Source: Ashinkailepas kermadecensis (Eukaryota > Arthropoda > Thecostraca > Neolepadidae). From it: 64,000 nucleotides of DNA. Under the pieces are notes generated by a model. That model saw only the letters and a list, made by a program, of their open reading frames with translations, had not been told where the DNA came from and did no database searches. Numbering within the stretch: position 1 is the stretch's first letter; every line of letters begins with the position of its first letter. The stretch lies in NCBI GenBank assembly GCA_034440615.1, contig JAOTOM010005147.1, positions 600,001-664,000 of the forward strand, read 5' to 3'. A program made the translations under genes and the position numbers. Below are positions 33,205 to 44,480 of this stretch, piece by piece.

Positions 33205-34440
33205 CATTACTCCCGCTACTGGTAACCCTCAGACAGACACCAGACCGTCCTCCCGCTATTGGCCACCCTCAGACAGATGCCGGATAGTGCTCCCGTATCA
33301 TCAGACAAACTCCAGACCATCCTCCCTTTACTGGTCACCTTCAGACAGACGCCAGACCGTCCACCCGCTACTGGTCCCTCTCAGACAATACCGGACAGTC
33401 TCTCCGCTACTGGCCACCTGCACATAGACGCCGGTAGTCATTCCACTACCGGTCACACTCAGACAGACTCATGGCAGTCGTCCCGCTACTGGTAACCCTC
33501 AGACAGACTCATGCCAGCACCGTCTACTGGTACCTCAGACAAACTCATGGCAGTCCCCCCCCTACTGGTTACCCCCCAAAAAAACCAAAGGACCCCCCCC
33601 CCCTCGTCCCCCCCAAAAAAACACCAAGGCCGCCCCCCCCCTCCAACCACCCCACAAAAAAACCCAAGCCAAACCCCCCCTCCCCCCCCCCCCCAAAAAA
33701 AAAAAAAGCCTCCCCCCCTCATCAGACAGACTCATGGCAGTCCCGCTACTGGTCCCTCTCAGACAATACCGGACAGTCTCTCCGCTACTGGCCACCTGCA
33801 CATAGACGCCGGTAGTCATTCCACTACCGGTCACACTCAGACAGACTCATGGCAGTCGTCCCGCTGCTGGTCAGCCTCAGACAGACGCCAGACCGTCCAC
33901 CCGCTACTGGTCCCTCTCAGACAATACCGGACAGTCTCTCCGCTACTGACCGCCTGCACATAGACGCCGGTAGTCATTCCACTACCGGTCACCCTCAGAC
34001 AGACTCATGGCAGTCGTCCCGCTACTGGTCACCCTCAGACAGACGCCAGACCGTCCACCCGCTACTGGTTACCCTCAGACAGACTCATGGCAGTTCCCCC
34101 GCTACTGGTCACTCTCAGACAGACTCATGGCAGTTCCCCCGCTACTGGTCACTATCAGACAGACTCATGACAGTCCCCCCGCTACTGGTCACTCTCAGAC
34201 AGACTCATGGCAGTTCCCCCGCTACTGGTCACTCTCAGACAGAATCATGGCAGTTCCCCCGCTACTGGTCACTCTCAGACAGACTCATGGCAGTTCCCCC
34301 GCTACTGGTCACTCTCAGACAGACTCATCACAGTCCCCCCGCTACCGGTCACCGTCAGACAGACTCATGGCAGACACCCGCTACTGGTCACCCTCAGGCA
34401 GACTCATGGCAGTCCCCCCGCTACCAGTCACCGTTAGACG
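33205..34440. repeat. 40-bp minisatellite, ~30 copies
   Basis: Unit contains gctactggtcactctcagac and agactcatggcagt; agactcatgg at 34081 and 34121 gives the 40-bp period. A higher-order block (gcacatagacgccggtagtc...) recurs near 33420, 33800 and 33958. The copies at 33553-33722 are corrupted (see next entry). Confidence 0.96.
33553..33722. other. Poly-C/poly-A corrupted block inside the 40-bp array
   Basis: About 170 bp in which normal repeat text turns into long C runs (up to 13) and A runs (up to 13). The remaining letters still follow the repeat loosely (tactggttacccccc for tactggtcaccctc). The array is normal on both sides. Most likely a consensus or base-calling error in a low-coverage repeat; a genuine slippage product is less likely. 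Confidence 0.6.
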
Positions 34441-35084
34441 AGTGGAAGCAATCGCTGACCGATTTACAGCAACTCCCAGCTCGACTCAGAGCAGCTCCGC
34501 GGCGGAGCTGAGCCAGCTCGGAGCTGCTCCTGACAGGCGGCTGCACAGGCGCACCAACACCGTGTCCCCTGGCGGATGACCGCGTCCTCAGGGCCCTCTG
34601 CAGCACGCCGGCATGCCACCACCGGGCGTGCGGTCATTTGTATTGTTGCTGGCCATCGTCAGCTGGTCATTAACCTCGCTCGTCACTTCGGCCACTGCGG
34701 CGTACATCTGTTTAGACTGGTCGACTGCGTTTACATTCGCATGCGGGCGCCCGCCGAGCAGCAAATAAACCGCCGGCCAGGCGAGGAAACCGAGTGCGAA
34801 AGCCGGCTAACGTGCCCGAGTTTAATGAGGCGTCTGGCGGTTCGGGTCATGCGGCCGGTGTTATTCGCGACTTTGACGCACATGACGGGCGCATGTTGTG
34901 CAAATAAATCGCCGCTGACGTCGCGGTGACATCAGCGTGTGGGTTGCGATGCGGTCGGCCGCCATCCAGACATCTGCGGCTGACAGGTCTGGGCTCGGAG
35001 AGTGCACAGGCCATCCGTCTGCGCCTCGGATCTGTCTCAACAACTAGCGGCACTTCGTCCAGCCTCACCCACCGGCAGTGCGAC
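34441..35084. other. CpG-rich island, no gene recognised
   Basis: Single-copy, CpG-rich DNA between two arrays. Contains caaataaaccgccggcc (34760) and caaataaatcgccgctg (34900), two similar AATAAA-CG words about 140 bp apart, and cagctcggagctg (34513-34525). Short frames on both strands carry no recognisable domain. Confidence 0.45.
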
Positions 35085-36935
35085 ATCTGTCCCAGCTCCA
35101 TGTGACAATATGTCAGCTGTCCCTGGCTCTGTGTGACAGTGACAGCTGTCCCACCCCTGCGTGACAGTGTGTCAGCTGTCCCATCCCAGTGTGACAGAGT
35201 GTCAGCTGTGCCGGCCCCATGTGAAAACATGTCAGCTGTCCCAGGCCCTGTGTGGCAGTGACACCTGTCCCGGCTCTGTACCGCAGGGCATTAGCTTTCC
35301 GGCCCTGTGTGACATGTCAGTTGTCCCGGCCCTGTGTGACAGGGTGTCAGTTGTCCCGACCTTGTGTGATAAGATGTCAGTTGTCTCGGCCCTGTGTGAC
35401 GAGATGTCAGTTGTCCCAATCTGTGTGGCAATGTATTAGTTATCCCAGCGCTGTGTGACAATAGGTCAGTTGTATCGGCCTTGCGCGACATAATTTCAGT
35501 TTTCTCGGCCCTGTGTAACTGACGTCAGTTGTCCCGGCCCTGTGTGACAGTGTGTCAGCTGTCCCGACCCTGTGTGACAGTGTGTCAGCTGTCCCGGCCC
35601 TGTGTGACAGTGTGTCAGCTGTCCCAGCCCTGTGTGACAGTGTGATATCTGTCCCAGCCCTGTGTGACAGTGGGACATTTGTCCCGGCCCTGTGTGACAG
35701 TGTGTCAGCTGTCCCGGCCCTGTGTGACAGTGTGACATCTGTCCCAACCCTGTGTGACGGTGTGACATCTGTCCCGGCCCTGTGTGACAGTGTGACATCT
35801 GTCCCGACCCTGTGTGACGGTGTGACATCTGTCCCGGCCCTGTGTGACAGTGTGACATCTGTCCCGACCCTGTGTGACGGTGTGACATCTGTTCTGGCCC
35901 TATGTGACAGTGTGACATCTGTCCCAGCCCTGTGTGACAGTGGGACATCTGTCCCGGCCCTGTGTGACGGTGTGACATCTGTCCCGGCCTTGTGTGACAG
36001 TGTGACATCTGTCCCAGCCCTGTGTGACAGTGTGACATCTGTCTCGGCCTTGTGTGACGGTGTGACATCTGTTCCGGGCCTGTGTGACGGTGTGACATCT
36101 GTCCCGGCCCTGTGTGATAGTTTGACATCTGTCCCAGCCCTGTGTGACAGTGTGACATTTGTCCCGACCCTGTGTGACAGTGTGTCAGCTGTCCCGACCC
36201 TGTGTGACAGTGTGTCAGCTGTCCCGACCCTGTGTGACAGTGTGTCAGCTGTCCCGGCCCTGTGTGACAGTGTGATATCTGTCCCGACCCTGTGTGACAG
36301 TGTGACATCTGTCCCGACCCTGTGTGACAGTGTGTCAGCTGTCCCGACCCTGTGTGACGGTGTGACAGCTGTCCCGACCCTGTGTGACAGTGTGTCAGCT
36401 GTCCCGACCCTGTGTGACGGTGTGACATCTGTACCGGCCCTGTGTGACAGTGTGACATTTGTCCCGACCCTGTGTGACAGTGTGTCAGCTGTCCCGACCC
36501 TGTGTGACAGTGTGTCAGCTGTCCCGACCCTGTGTGACAGTGTGTCAGCTGTCCCGACCCTGTGTGACAGTGTGTCAGCTGTCCCGACCCTGTGTGACAG
36601 TGTGTCAGCTGTCCCGACCCTGTGTGACGGTGTGACATCTGTCCCGGCCCTGTGTGACAGTGTGACATTTGTCCCGACCCTGTGTGACAGTGTGTCAGCT
36701 GTCCCGACCCTGTGTGACAGTGTGTCAGCTGTCCCGACCCTGTGTGACAGTGTGTCAGCTGTCCCGGCCCTGTGTGACAGTGTGTCAGCTGTCCCGCCCT
36801 GTGTGACAGTGTGTCAGCTGTCCCGGCCCTGTGTGACAGTGTGACATCTGTCCCGGCCTTGTGTGACGGCGTGACATCTGTCCCAGCCCTGTGTGACAGT
36901 GTGACATCTGTCCCGGCCCTGTGTGACAACATGTC
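35085..36935. repeat. 30-bp minisatellite, ~61 copies
   Basis: Unit of 30 bp: tgtgtgacagtgtg then tcagctgtcccgaccc or acatctgtcccggccc. The two unit types occur in blocks (acatct-type mainly 35710-36160, tcagct-type mainly 36170-36800). A 538-codon minus frame (35496-37112) and a 430-codon plus frame are translations of the repeat because 30 is a multiple of 3 and the unit lacks stops. Confidence 0.98.
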
Positions 36936-37225
36936 AGCCGTGTAGACCCGGCTCGGCCGTGTACCTCCTCTGGGACCTGTCCAGTGTCCAGTCCGTTTCT
37001 GGGACACGTCACATTCCCAGAGGAGGAACACAGCGTGTCTGGTGATGCTGGGCGCCTGAACGTGCGTGCACGGTGTCTGGCGACGTGCACAAGCTCTGAC
37101 ATGTGTATACACAGACTGACATTTGCCGACGCCTCTTCACCACAGTAATATCGTACTCGCATGTGCGTGTGGATGGTGGTAGTGGTGCGTGCGTACAGGC
37201 AAGGACCTGATCTCAAATGTATGTA
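36936..37225. other. Unique spacer
   Basis: Single-copy mixed sequence; no gene recognised. Confidence 0.4.
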
Positions 37226-37250
37226 TACACACACACACACACACACACTA

Positions 37251-37296
<46 letters not shown>
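37226..37296. repeat. (CA)n then (TA)n microsatellite
   Basis: About eleven CA units (37227-37248) followed by about twenty TA units (37254-37294). Confidence 0.97.
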
Positions 37297-37503
37297 TGCG
37301 CGTCATTGATGGGCAGCTTACCTACATGTGAGATACCTGTGTGTGAGGCTGCATTATCTCGTCCCAATTGCGGTGAGGGGCCAACGTGTTTCATTTCAGA
37401 AACACATAATTGAACGGAACCGGACCATACACCAGCCGGCAACATTTTAGCTCCCCTCTCCTGTTGTTTCCGTAATTACCCAGCTGATTATATAACAGAA
37501 CAT

Positions 37504-37857
37504 GCCGCCTCGGTAGCTCAGTTGGCTAGAGCGCTGGCCTGCTCTGGTCTCCCCTGTCCTGGCAAGACAGGGTTCGACTCGCTTCACGCGCTCGCATTTA
37601 ATCCTCGGCTGATAGGGTCAGCTGGCAACTGGCCCAATCAGGCCGGCGACGAGCTACCGTGGGCCGTGTCTGTGCACTGAGGGCTCGTTAAACTATCGGC
37701 CAAAATTCTGCCGTTGAACTGGAATTCACAGATCGGGTGGAGGGGCCAGGGTCCACGCAACAAGCTCTGCTTAGCAATAGGACTCTGGTCCATAAAAACA
37801 TCCCTGCAGGAATTCGGACCAAATTTAAAAAAAGAAAGAAAAAGAAACACACAAATC
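37504..37857 (+). mobile_element. tRNA-derived SINE
   Basis: The head reads like a tRNA 5' half with a Pol III A box, tagctcagttgg (37514-37525), and a B box, ggttcgactcg (37571-37581), about 45 bp apart. The 3' acceptor strand does not pair with the 5' gccgcct end, so this is not a functional tRNA gene. A tRNA-unrelated body of ~240 bp follows (ctatcggccaaaattctgcc at 37695-37714) and an A-rich tail (37823-37857). SINEs of this kind are copied by LINE reverse transcriptases; whether the LINE at 28.2 kb is the partner is unknown, since its tail (ctttatga) differs. No clear target-site duplication found. Confidence 0.75.
37514..37581 (+). promoter_or_regulatory. Internal Pol III promoter (A and B boxes)
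   Basis: A box tagctcagttgg at 37514-37525 and B box ggttcgactcg at 37571-37581 within the SINE head; both match the tRNA consensus closely. Confidence 0.7.
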
Positions 37858-38047
37858 GAACACAATCCCAGGTTCAGAGTTTGAGAAATTCATGTACATG
37901 GGTGAAGATGAAAGGTGGGATGAATAGAACAGATTTAGGCTGGCAATTAAGCACCCATGGAAGCCTCTAATATAACTGGCCAAGGAAAAGTTTGCATTAC
38001 AAAGTGTGTCAGAAGATATGCATGCATATATACATGTACACATATAT

Positions 38048-38130
38048 ATTTACATATATATATATATATATATAAATATATATATATGTACATGTATATA
38101 TATATATCTATATATATATATATATATATA

Positions 38131-38181
<51 letters not shown>

Positions 38182-38200
38182 GTGTGTGTGTGTGCGTGTA
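38048..38200. repeat. (TA)n-rich and (TG)n microsatellite
   Basis: Interrupted TA tract with tgtacatgtata and tctata interruptions, then a short TG run (38178-38194). Open frames reading YIYIYI through it are not coding. Confidence 0.96.
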
Positions 38201-38806
38201 TATCAACATATTTATTCACATCTGGCGATATGTACCATTTCTGGATTTCCTTTTGTGGATCCATACGTCCATCTGCTGCCCGTCTCTTTCGATTGCTTAC
38301 ACACCTGAACGTGTATGTATGCATGCATGCACTGTCGCATGTATATGTGTATGCATGCCTGTGTGTATACGTGTATGTGTGTGCTCATGTGTATATTTGC
38401 GTGCTTGCCAGTGTGGCCGGCCGAGTCGGACCATATCGCTGCCAACTGTTCTCCATCACTGAGGTCCTGGCCTGGCAGACAAGGCGTCAGTTTATCTGAT
38501 GGTGACAAGCTTAGCCGAGCTGTCTCAGAGCTGTCAGAGCCTCTCAGAGCTGTCTCAGAGCTGTCAGAGTTGTGATTCCGAGTCGGCAACACCCCTCCCC
38601 TCCCCTTCTCAACACACTGTGCTAAATCAGATCTCACAACATCAAAGTGGATCGATTCCCTTTTCTTCTTGCTCGGCGACCGGTTGAAGTGCCATTGTGA
38701 GCCGTTACGCACGAGTGAGCCATGGGTGCAGTCCGGTGCAGCGAACAGGGGGCTGTGCACATGCAGCACACAATCCGCACACCCGCCATTCCTTCTATCG
38801 CCGCGG
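38201..38806. other. Unique spacer
   Basis: Single-copy sequence with tgtatgtatgcatgcatgc words (38309-38330) and ctgtcagagc(c/t)tctcagagctg duplications (38519-38572). No gene recognised. Confidence 0.4.
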
Positions 38807-39367
38807 CATCGGTGGGTGGGGTGGCGACGGGTGACGCCCGTCAATAAGCCGCGACACCGTCGCCACCCCACCCATCGGTGGGTGGGGTGGCGACGGGTGA
38901 CGCCCGTCAATATGCCGCGACACCGTCGCCACCCCACCCATCGGTGGGTGGGGTGGCGACGAGTGACGCCCGTCAATGTGCCGCGACACCGTCGCCACCC
39001 CACCCATCGGTGGGTGGGGTGGCGACGCCACCCGGCGACACCGTCGCCACCCCACCCATCGGTGGGTGGGGTGGCGACGAGTGACGCCCGTCAATATGCC
39101 GCGACACCGTCGCCACCCCACCCATCGGTGGGTGGGGTGGCGACGAGTGACGCCCGTCAATATGCCGCGACACCGTCGCCACCCCACCCATCGGTGGGTG
39201 GGGTGGCGACGGGTGACGCCCGTCAATGTGCCGCGACACCGTCGCCACCCCACCCATCGGTGGGTGGGGTGGCGACGAGTGACGCCCGTCAATATGCCGC
39301 GACACCGTCGCCACCCCACCCATCGGTGGGTGGGGTGGCGACGGCTGACGCCCGTCAATATGCTGCC
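38807..39367. repeat. 66-bp hairpin-forming minisatellite, ~9 copies
   Basis: catcggtggg begins at 38807, 38873, 38939, 39005, 39057 (short copy), 39123, 39189, 39255 and 39321; period 66. At each of the eight internal junctions, cgtcgccaccccaccc is followed by a 6-base loop atcggt and its exact complement gggtggggtggcgacg (first at 38858-38895), a perfect 16-bp stem. Each unit also has gacggg/cccgtc arms around tgacg in some copies, and a G-run cluster ggtgggtggggtgg with quadruplex potential. Confidence 0.97.
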
Positions 39368-39910
39368 TTGACGCGACCCTCCGACAGTGTGGTGGTTTTG
39401 CATGACTACTTCCGTGCTAACAAGGCGAGATTTGCTGTCGATTCCAGATGCTGCTGTGCTCAGCTAGCTCACAACCGGGTGACTTGGTTGGTTGTCAAGA
39501 ATTGTCAAGGTGCTGATCTAGGTGCTAACTTCTCCGAGGCGATCGAGTGGGGAAGATGTGATATGTCGACTGTGCTCACCGGCTCAATGGCGATGTATCC
39601 GCATCCGCAAACATATATTGCTGTGTCATGAACAAAACAGAATGTAATAATTCTATATTGTCATGTCACACCTTGGCACACCCTCAAATGATATTCTGGG
39701 TGTACCTGGGGTCGATTGCCTGCCATCCAATGTCGAACTTCCGGTTTGGCAGTGGAAGAAACAAACTCCTGGGATTCTTTATTTTCGAAACTACTTCTCT
39801 TGAATTGAGAACAACTAGTCCAGGAAGCGTGATGACTGCTAATATGATATCTGTTGCAATTCCCGAAGTAAATGTTTTGTTTTCCAGTGTGAAGACTCCG
39901 ATAGACTATC
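39368..39910. other. Unique spacer, no gene recognised
   Basis: Single-copy DNA; a 130-codon + frame (39628-40020) without recognisable domain runs into the 68-bp duplication. Confidence 0.4.
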
Positions 39911-40048
39911 AACCAGTTGTCAGCTGCAAGCCGTCCTGTGATGTGTGTGTGAGACCCTGCGATAGGTTGCGGCTTGAAGACCAGCTGTCGGCTGCGAGCC
40001 GTCCTGTGATCTTTGTGTGATACCCTGCAATAGGTTGCAGCTGGAAGC
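39911..40048. repeat. 68-bp direct repeat, 2 copies
   Basis: ccag(t/c)tgtc(a/g)gctgc and agccgtcctgtgat recur 68 bp apart (39913 and 39981), ending in ataggttgc(g/a)gct(t/g)gaag. Confidence 0.88.
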
Positions 40049-40835
40049 TTGCTCATTCTTTAGAGTTTTCATAACTTCGCATCACTTCTGGATATATATG
40101 GGAGACAAATCACACATGATTCCAAATTAGTTATGCTGGCAGCAGATTTGATAGCAGCAGCTGAAATCCACCAAGACAATGAGCCTCATGTTAGCTGTTC
40201 CTACTGAATTAATTAACCACCGATCCCTTAAGTGAAAGAATGGTTTATCACCTACTTTTTCATGAAACGGATGAAAAAGTACTGACTGTAATCAACTGAC
40301 TGATGCTGAAGTATCATTCGCGTATTTTGGATGCGGATAACGAGGTGTTCTGGGTCAATCATGCCATGCAACGCCTCTCTTTCACCATGCCTACCAATTG
40401 TTGATCAACTTCCCTACCCTGAGAAAGCTTCATGAAATTACAGAACATGCCTGCGACATTCTATGTAAAAAATAAACCCCAAAAAACATTGTTGTCCACA
40501 TAAAATCCATGCTAGCTGTTGTTCGTGCATCCCTTCAATTCGCCACTTCCCAGCCTTCCCATTCATCATGCCTTCCTATTGTGTGCATGAAGATATGACA
40601 CCAGTTGCAGAAGGCAACTGCTGATTAGTTAATTACATGCTATGCCTCTGTAAAGGGAAAAAAACGTTAGGGTTGATTAGGTTAGGTTCGGTTAGACCTT
40701 TGGGTTGGAATTTTGAAATGAAACACAATTGTTGGACAGTTTCCTGTATTAACATATCCATCCCAATTCGGTCAGTTCCCTGGGCGCGGATGGAAATCGC
40801 GTCTGAATTGCGCAGGTATGCCATCATATTGACAC
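40049..40835. other. Unique AT-rich spacer
   Basis: Single-copy; includes aggttaggttcggttag (40680-40696). No gene recognised. Confidence 0.4.
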
Positions 40836-41350
40836 AACTGTTAATTACGTGAACGATGTTATGCCATGAACACAACTGCTAACTCTGTGAGCGATGGCAT
40901 ACCCGAACACAACTGCTAATTTCGTAAGGAATGATCTAGCATGAATACAACTGTTAATTCCTTGAGCGATGGAATAACATTAACACAACTCTTAATTCCA
41001 TGAACGATGGTACACCATGAACGCAGCTGTTAATAGCACAACACCATCGTGTTGATGCTCAGCTGTTAATATCTGCACATCACCATTGTGTTGATGCACA
41101 GCACCCTTGTGTTGATGCTTAGCTGTTAATGCCTACACAGCACCATTGTATTTATGCACAGCTGTTAATATCTGCACAACACCATTGTGTTGATGCACAC
41201 CTGTTAATGCCTACACAGCTGTGCATTGTGTTGATGCACAGCTGTTAATATCTGCACAGCACCATTGTGTTGATGCTCAGCTGTTAATGCATGTGCAGCA
41301 CAATTGTGTTAATGTTTAGCAGTTATTGCCTGCCCAGCACCGTTGTGCTG
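40836..41350. repeat. Two adjoining degenerate repeats (~40 and ~44 bp)
   Basis: Left part (40836-41035): about five diverged units with acacaactg(c/t)taatt and gagcgatgg. Right part (41036-41350): about seven units with cagctgttaat, tctgcac and accattgtgttgatgc. Both share the word ctgttaat, so they may have a common origin. Confidence 0.85.
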
Positions 41351-41933
41351 AAGCACAGCTGTGCACCGCGACGTTGATCAGTCTTGGCTGGAACAAACAC
41401 AGTCTCTGTGATAGCGGCTGGGTACACTTGGACAGGGCCTGGGACAGACGAGAGCACTGTCTGGCAACGAGAGACGCCCCCCCCCAACTCCCGTGTGACC
41501 GTGATCGGGTCGGATATCCGGGTAGTCAGATTCTCAGACAGAAACCACTGGCCGGATTGGAACGATAAATTGACAATCGATATCCCATCGTCGTGCAGCC
41601 TCGGGAATTATAAAGCTGTTCTGTCGAGCTGAAACGTAAGGTCACGGGTCTAGATCAAACACCTGGCTTTCCTGACTACTATGCTAGTAGCATGGAAGGG
41701 GGTGAGTTATGTTTAGAGCCGTGCTGGAGGTCATGGAGGTCATTTTCGCCGCCTTTAAAGCGAGTGTTTTTTTTTCAAGCAATGGTAGCATGGAATACAA
41801 CAGCACGGCGTAGGTCTGTGGAAATGGTGAATTTGAGTAAAGTTTGCGGTATGTGGAGCTGTTACTTGACCTCTGTCGATCCCATGAGCGGGCGCTCAGC
41901 CAATGCCGATGATGCACCAGGCCGCCGTCGTCG
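41351..41933. other. Unique spacer
   Basis: Single-copy; C-run at 41478-41485. No gene recognised. Confidence 0.4.
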
Positions 41934-42432
41934 CCGCAGCCGCCGCTGCAGTCCACCTGTCCGCCGCTGCAGTCCACCTGTCCGCCGCTGCAGTCCACCT
42001 GTCCGCCGCTGCAGTCCACCTGTCCGCCGCTGCAGTCCACCTGTCCGCCGCTGCAGTCCACCTGTCCGCCGCTGCAGTCCACCTGTCCGCCGCTGCAGTC
42101 CACCTGTCCGCCGCTGCAGTCCACCTGTCCGCAGCTGCAGTCCACCTGTCCGCCGCTGCAGTCCACCTGTCCGCCGCTGCAGTCCACCTGTCCGCCGCTG
42201 CAGTCCACCTGTCCGGCGCTGCAGTCCACCTGTCCGCCGCTGCAGTCCACCTGTCCGCCGCTGCAGTCCACCTGTCCGCCGCTGCAGTCCACCTGTCCGC
42301 CGCTGCAGTTCACCTGTCCGCCGCTGCAGTCCACCTGTCCGCCGCTGCAGTCCACCTGTCCGCCGCTGCAGTCCACCTGTCCGCCGCTGCAGTCCACCTG
42401 TCCGCCGCTGCAGTCCACCTGTCCGCCGTTCA
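41934..42432. repeat. 21-bp minisatellite, ~24 copies
   Basis: Very homogeneous 21-bp unit (gctgcagtccacctgtccgc plus c), each with the palindrome CTGCAG. Since 21 is a multiple of three and the unit lacks stops, four long frames cross it (RRCSPPV, HLSAAAV, GGQVDCS, RRTGGLQ); none is supported as coding. Confidence 0.98.
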
Positions 42433-42820
42433 GCGCGAGTCGACAATTCACGACCTTTGAAGGAACATAACTTTGCGGGGTGGCAGTTTTATTAATCCGC
42501 TATCGGGCTATGATTATGCATCGATAAAAATACATTGTCTTCGAAGTTAAACTGTTCGTAATGATCATGCGTATGTCTTTATCAAGGCTATTACCAAGGA
42601 ATTGAGGTGACTGTGGCTTCATTTTTGGCTGACGTATGGCGACCAAGAACCCTATATCAACGTCTGCATACTTTATGTTAGAAAAGAGACTAGGAATTTC
42701 AGCTCGACTTCTTTATCGATGTGAGAGACGTCGATAAAATTTTACTAAGGATGCGAAAAGATCCCCCCCCCCCCACCACACAGTCAATGGTAGATTAAAC
42801 GCCTGACACATGCCGACGTA
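42433..42820. other. Unique spacer
   Basis: Single-copy AT-rich DNA with a C-run at 42764-42773. No gene recognised. Confidence 0.4.
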
Positions 42821-43205
42821 CGTTTGTGTCTGTACGTTTGTGTCTGTACGTTTGTGTCTGTACGTTTGTGTCTGTACGTTTGTGTCTGTACGTTTGTGTC
42901 TGTACGTTTGTGTCTGTACGTTTGTGTCTGTACGTTTGTGTCTGTACGTTTGTGTATGTACGTTTGTGTATGTACGTTTGTGTCTGTACGTTTGTGTCTG
43001 TACGTTTGTGTCTGTACGTTTGTGTCTGTACGTTGGTGTCTGTACGTTTGTGTCTGTACGTTTGTGTCTGTACGTTTGCGTCTGTACGTTTGTGTCTGTA
43101 CGTTTGTGTCTGTACGTTTGTGTCTGTACGTGTGTGTCTGTACGTTTGTGTCTGTACGTTTGTGTCTGTACGTTTGTGTCTGTACATTTGTGTCTGTACG
43201 TACGT
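42821..43205. repeat. 14-bp minisatellite (tacgtttgtgtctg), ~27 copies
   Basis: Homogeneous 14-bp unit; strong G+T bias on + strand. Single-base variants at 42955-42970 (tatg), 43033, 43079, 43132 and 43185. All three + frames are open. Confidence 0.98.
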
Positions 43206-43894
43206 GTTACGCGCCTGAAAGGAAATTTACACACATTGTGATTGGCGTAAGTGAGTAAGTGCAAAATGGCCATCATTGACAAACGAGCGAATATACAAAT
43301 TAACGATTTGTATCCTTTGGTTAATGGTTGACCACCCTGGTCGGCATAAAACACAAATTTCACAAAAGTCGAAAATTGTTGCGCTTAGTAACTACTCCTT
43401 TGTAAAACGAATAAACGATGAGACATTGAAATGCTCTCAACGTAACATTTTTTGTCTCCATGTCTCGGTATCGTAGCGATGTGCTATATGTTATATTTCG
43501 ACCAATTCGATCAAAATTGAGATTGGAGACTTCCGATATAGTACCCGAACAAGACGATTTTCTTACGTCTAGGAGTAAAATGGACACCAACTCCAGCTTC
43601 AGCGTACCAATTATCCCCATAGTTACTCAGGGCCGGAAAAATTCCATCTGGGATCAAGTTGGGCCCATGATCTCGAATGATCTTGGAAATGTAATAGCCT
43701 ATGTAGATACGTCAGCTTAGTTGTCCGTCATCCAACCACATCCAACACTAATATGTTGAGGAAAATAGGTTTGTGCGTGGTCGCCCGCAAAAAAACAAAC
43801 ATTTGTTGCATCAATCAGTTTGCATGGGTGAGGGTTGACGTATTTGGGTGGATGCATTGGTCTGCCGAAGGACATATGTCTGTAGCCCATGTAA
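43206..43894. other. Unique AT-rich spacer
   Basis: Single-copy. Short frames near 43276-43720 on both strands have no recognisable domain. Confidence 0.4.
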
Positions 43895-44480
43895 TCGGCA
43901 ATGAACTCAGTTTGAGAACGACAAGTTGTTTCCGCTGGTCCCGCCCAATAATTCCCGATGAACTCAGTATTATGCTACGGGCGGGCGGCGAGTTGTTTCA
44001 ATTGGCACAGTCCAACAATTTCCCGATGAGTTCATGGGAAACAGTATGATACGGGCGGGCCGCGAGTTGTTTCAGTTGGTATCGCCCAATAATTTCCCGA
44101 TGAGTTCATGGGAAACAGTATGATAGGGGCGGGCCGCGAGTTGTTTCAGTTGGTATCGCCCAATAATTTCCCGATGAGTTCATGGGAAACAGTATGATAG
44201 GGGCGGGCCGCGAGTTGTTTCAGTTGGTATCGCCCAATAATTTCCCGATGTGTTCATGGGAAACAGTATGATAGGGGCGGGCCGCGAGTTGTTTCAGTTG
44301 GTATCGCCCAATAATTTCCCGATGAGTTCATGGGAAACAGTATGATACGGGCGGGCCACGAGTTGTTTCAGTTGGTATCGCCCAATAATTTCCCGATGAG
44401 TTCATGGGAAACAGTATGATACGGGCGGGCCACGAGTTGTTTCAGTTGGTATCGCCCAATAATTTCCCGACCACTCAGCA
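43895..44480. repeat. 74-bp minisatellite, ~8 copies
   Basis: Unit has agtatgata(c/g)gggcgggcc, gagttgtttcagttggtatc, gcccaataatttcccgatg and agttcatgggaaac; exact 74-bp step between 44043 and 44117. The first copies (43895-44040) are diverged, later ones nearly identical. Confidence 0.96.

Noticed and set aside
35496..37112. 538-codon minus-strand and 430-codon plus-strand repeat proteins
   Set aside because: Translations of a 30-bp minisatellite with period divisible by three; unit variation is not biased to third positions by eye.
37504..37600. Functional tRNA gene
   Set aside because: A and B boxes are present but the 3' acceptor strand does not pair with the 5' end, there is no clear anticodon arm, and an A-tailed body follows; a SINE fits better.
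37947..38324. Small Tyr/Ile-repeat proteins in (TA)n tracts
   Set aside because: Translation of TA microsatellites; the same appears at 37.25, 51.3, 62.6 and 63.8 kb.
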